This document shows, piece by piece, positions 62,931 to 64,000 of a stretch of 64,000 nt of DNA. The notes under the pieces are model-generated. The model saw only the letters and a program-made list of their open reading frames with translations. It made no database searches and was not told where the DNA came from. The stretch spans positions 48,635 through 112,634 of the forward strand of contig JAUNSR010000009.1 in assembly GCA_030539115.1 (NCBI GenBank). Direction: 5' to 3'. The position numbers and the translations under genes were made by a program. Within the stretch, counting starts at the first letter, position 1. Every line of letters begins with the position of its first letter. The stretch is from Bacteroidales bacterium. GTDB lineage: Bacteria > Bacteroidota > Bacteroidia > Bacteroidales > JAUNSR01.

Positions 62931-63317
62931 TTAACGTTTGCTGAACTGGAATCTCTTACGAGCTTTCGGACGTCCTGGTTTTTTACGCTCAACCACACGA
63001 GGGTCACGTGTCATGAAGCCTTCAGCACGTAATGCTGATTTATCTTCAGGATTTACTTTTACCAAAGCACGAGCTATAGCAAGGCGAAGAGCCTCAGCTT
63101 GTCCTTTGAAACCGCCACCATTCAAGTTAACCTTGATATCGTATTTTTCAGCTACTCCTAATTTTGTAAGAGGCTGTTTTACTACGAATTGTAGGATAGT
63201 TGAAGGGAAGTAAGTTTCAATTTCACGTTTGTTGATAGTTATTTTACCTGTTCCTTCGTTTAAGAAAACACGAGCAACAGCGGCTTTTCTTCTACCTAAT
63301 GCATTAATTACTTCCAT
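62931..63317 (-). CDS. rpsI: 30S ribosomal protein S9
   Basis: 128 residues with VINALGRRKAAVARVFLNEGTGKITIN and the C-terminal GRPKARKRFQFSKR, whose last Lys/Arg contact P-site tRNA. The start lies 5 bases after the rplM stop, indicating translational coupling. Length is normal. Confidence 0.97.
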   Translation of the reverse strand: MEVINALGRRKAAVARVFLNEGTGKITINKREIETYFPSTILQFVVKQPLTKLGVAEKYDIKVNLNGGGFKGQAEALRLAIARALVKVNPEDKSALRAEGFMTRDPRVVERKKPGRPKARKRFQFSKR

Positions 63318-63322
63318 GTTGC

Positions 63323-63781
63323 TTATTTAAGAGAGTTAATATCAATTGACTTTGGTTGTTGAGCTTCGTGTGGGTGTTCTGCTCCTGCATATACATGCAA
63401 GTTTGACAAAATCTGAGCACCAAGACGATTCTTTGGCAACATACCTTTTACTACTTTTTGGAACAAACGAGAAGATCCGTTTTTAGCTACAACAGATGCT
63501 GCTGTATGCTCACGCTGTCCACCCGGATAACCTGTGTAAGTTAAAAATACACGGTCGTTCCATTTGTTACCTGTCAATTTTACTTTGTCTGCGTTAATGA
63601 TGATAACGTTATCACCGCAATCTACATGAGGTGTGAAAGTTGGTTTGTATTTACCGCGTAATAGCTTCGCTACCTTAGCGCACAAACGTCCCAACACCTG
63701 ATCAGTTGCATCAATTACAACCCATTCTTTTTGTACAGTTGCTTTGTTTGCAGAAATGGTCTTATAACTTAAAGTATCCAC
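63323..63781 (-). CDS. rplM: 50S ribosomal protein L13
   Basis: 152 residues with WVVIDATDQVLGRLCAKVAKLLRGK and VVKGMLPKNRLGAQILSNLHVY, diagnostic of L13. It is the first gene of the operon, about 100 bases downstream of a consensus promoter. The leader contains an inverted repeat, TTTTATC (63827-63833) with GATAAAA (63841-63847), that could take part in autoregulation. Confidence 0.97.
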   Translation of the reverse strand: MDTLSYKTISANKATVQKEWVVIDATDQVLGRLCAKVAKLLRGKYKPTFTPHVDCGDNVIIINADKVKLTGNKWNDRVFLTYTGYPGGQREHTAASVVAKNGSSRLFQKVVKGMLPKNRLGAQILSNLHVYAGAEHPHEAQQPKSIDINSLK

Positions 63782-63884
63782 TGCTAAAAAATTTTTAAAT
63801 AGTTAATTATTAAAACTCTGATTCAATTTTATCGGACACTGATAAAACTAAATTTTTTATCTTTCTCAGATAATAATCGGCTCG

Positions 63885-63914
63885 CAAAGTTACTGCTTTT
63901 CTTTGAAATACAAA
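63885..63914 (-). promoter_or_regulatory. Promoter of rplM-rpsI-rpsB-tsf
   Basis: On the minus strand TTTG (63914-63911), 18 bases, then TAACTTTG (63892-63885), followed by a leader of about 100 nucleotides to rplM. Confidence 0.78.
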
Positions 63915-64000
63915 ACATTCAAATAATTTTCGCAACATTTTTTACTCAATACTTCGGTAAAAAAAGTAATAAAAACTTGATAAACAATGAAATAGATTGA

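Overview
The window looks like chromosomal DNA from a low-GC member of the Bacteroidales (Bacteroidota). The evidence is a SusC/SusD polysaccharide-utilization locus, TonB receptors with carboxypeptidase-like N-terminal domains, many lipoproteins and families largely confined to this phylum (DUF5689, DUF3256, DUF5715, DUF4973/DUF4361), promoters with the phylum's -7 element TAnnTTTG, no obvious Shine-Dalgarno sequences, and the ribosomal order rplM-rpsI-rpsB-tsf. Genus cannot be decided from the sequence alone. There is no rRNA, CRISPR array, transposase or prophage.

Layout. 0.3-12 kb: ribosomal protein L31 type B, a GlmU-like sugar nucleotidyltransferase, a divergent set for extracellular phosphoester or nucleic-acid use (TonB receptor, DUF5689 lipoprotein, secreted nuclease/phosphatase), an orphan Card1/Can2-type CARF nuclease, rhodanese, an M15-like lipoprotein, TruA and an EamA permease. 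12-17 kb: DUF3256 protein, a beta-helix carbohydrate-binding lipoprotein, a secreted protein with nine DLPxxPIL repeats, and 1 kb of AT-rich intergenic DNA. 17.5-30 kb: carA-carB, a membrane acyltransferase and an ADP-ribosylglycohydrolase lipoprotein, a secreted EEP hydrolase, tRNA-Thr(CGU), a GH78 rhamnosidase and an RRM protein. 30-38.5 kb: hisS, a GNAT enzyme, VOC, PHP and AlkD-like proteins, a Fur-family regulator with a palindromic operator, purA, a secreted MBL hydrolase and a membrane zinc peptidase. 38.7-54 kb: two hybrid sensor kinases, a GH84 N-acetylglucosaminidase and a convergent PUL operon (TIG/NHL lipoprotein, SusC, SusD, DUF4973 lipoprotein). 54-61 kb: a small ORF with 21-bp repeats, dipeptidyl peptidase III, CutC, a decayed ahpF and a beta-helix enzyme. 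61-64 kb: the ribosomal operon on the minus strand.

Main unexplained signal. A family of short intergenic elements (about 75-106 bp, six copies) sits directly before the start codons of five otherwise unrelated genes: the DUF3256 gene, purA, the MBL hydrolase, GH84 (two tandem copies) and the PUL DUF4973 gene on the opposite strand. Each unit begins with ATG-(A/G)A-like sequence resembling the real start site, can fold into a stem enclosing up to two hairpins (with compensatory changes between copies), carries a conserved ATTTGTAC-TTAGTGTTA block, and ends with ATAYACAAATGAAA, where the ATG is the gene's own start. At purA the unit is bounded by a perfect 22-bp direct repeat that includes the start codon. 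This fits a start-site-targeting miniature element, or a duplicated promoter/leader module that could co-regulate its host genes.

The PUL genes probably act together: SusD and the surface lipoproteins bind a glycan or glycopeptide, SusC imports it, and GH84 removes terminal GlcNAc in the periplasm. The hybrid kinases next to GH84 have no DNA-binding domain, so a link to this PUL is only positional.
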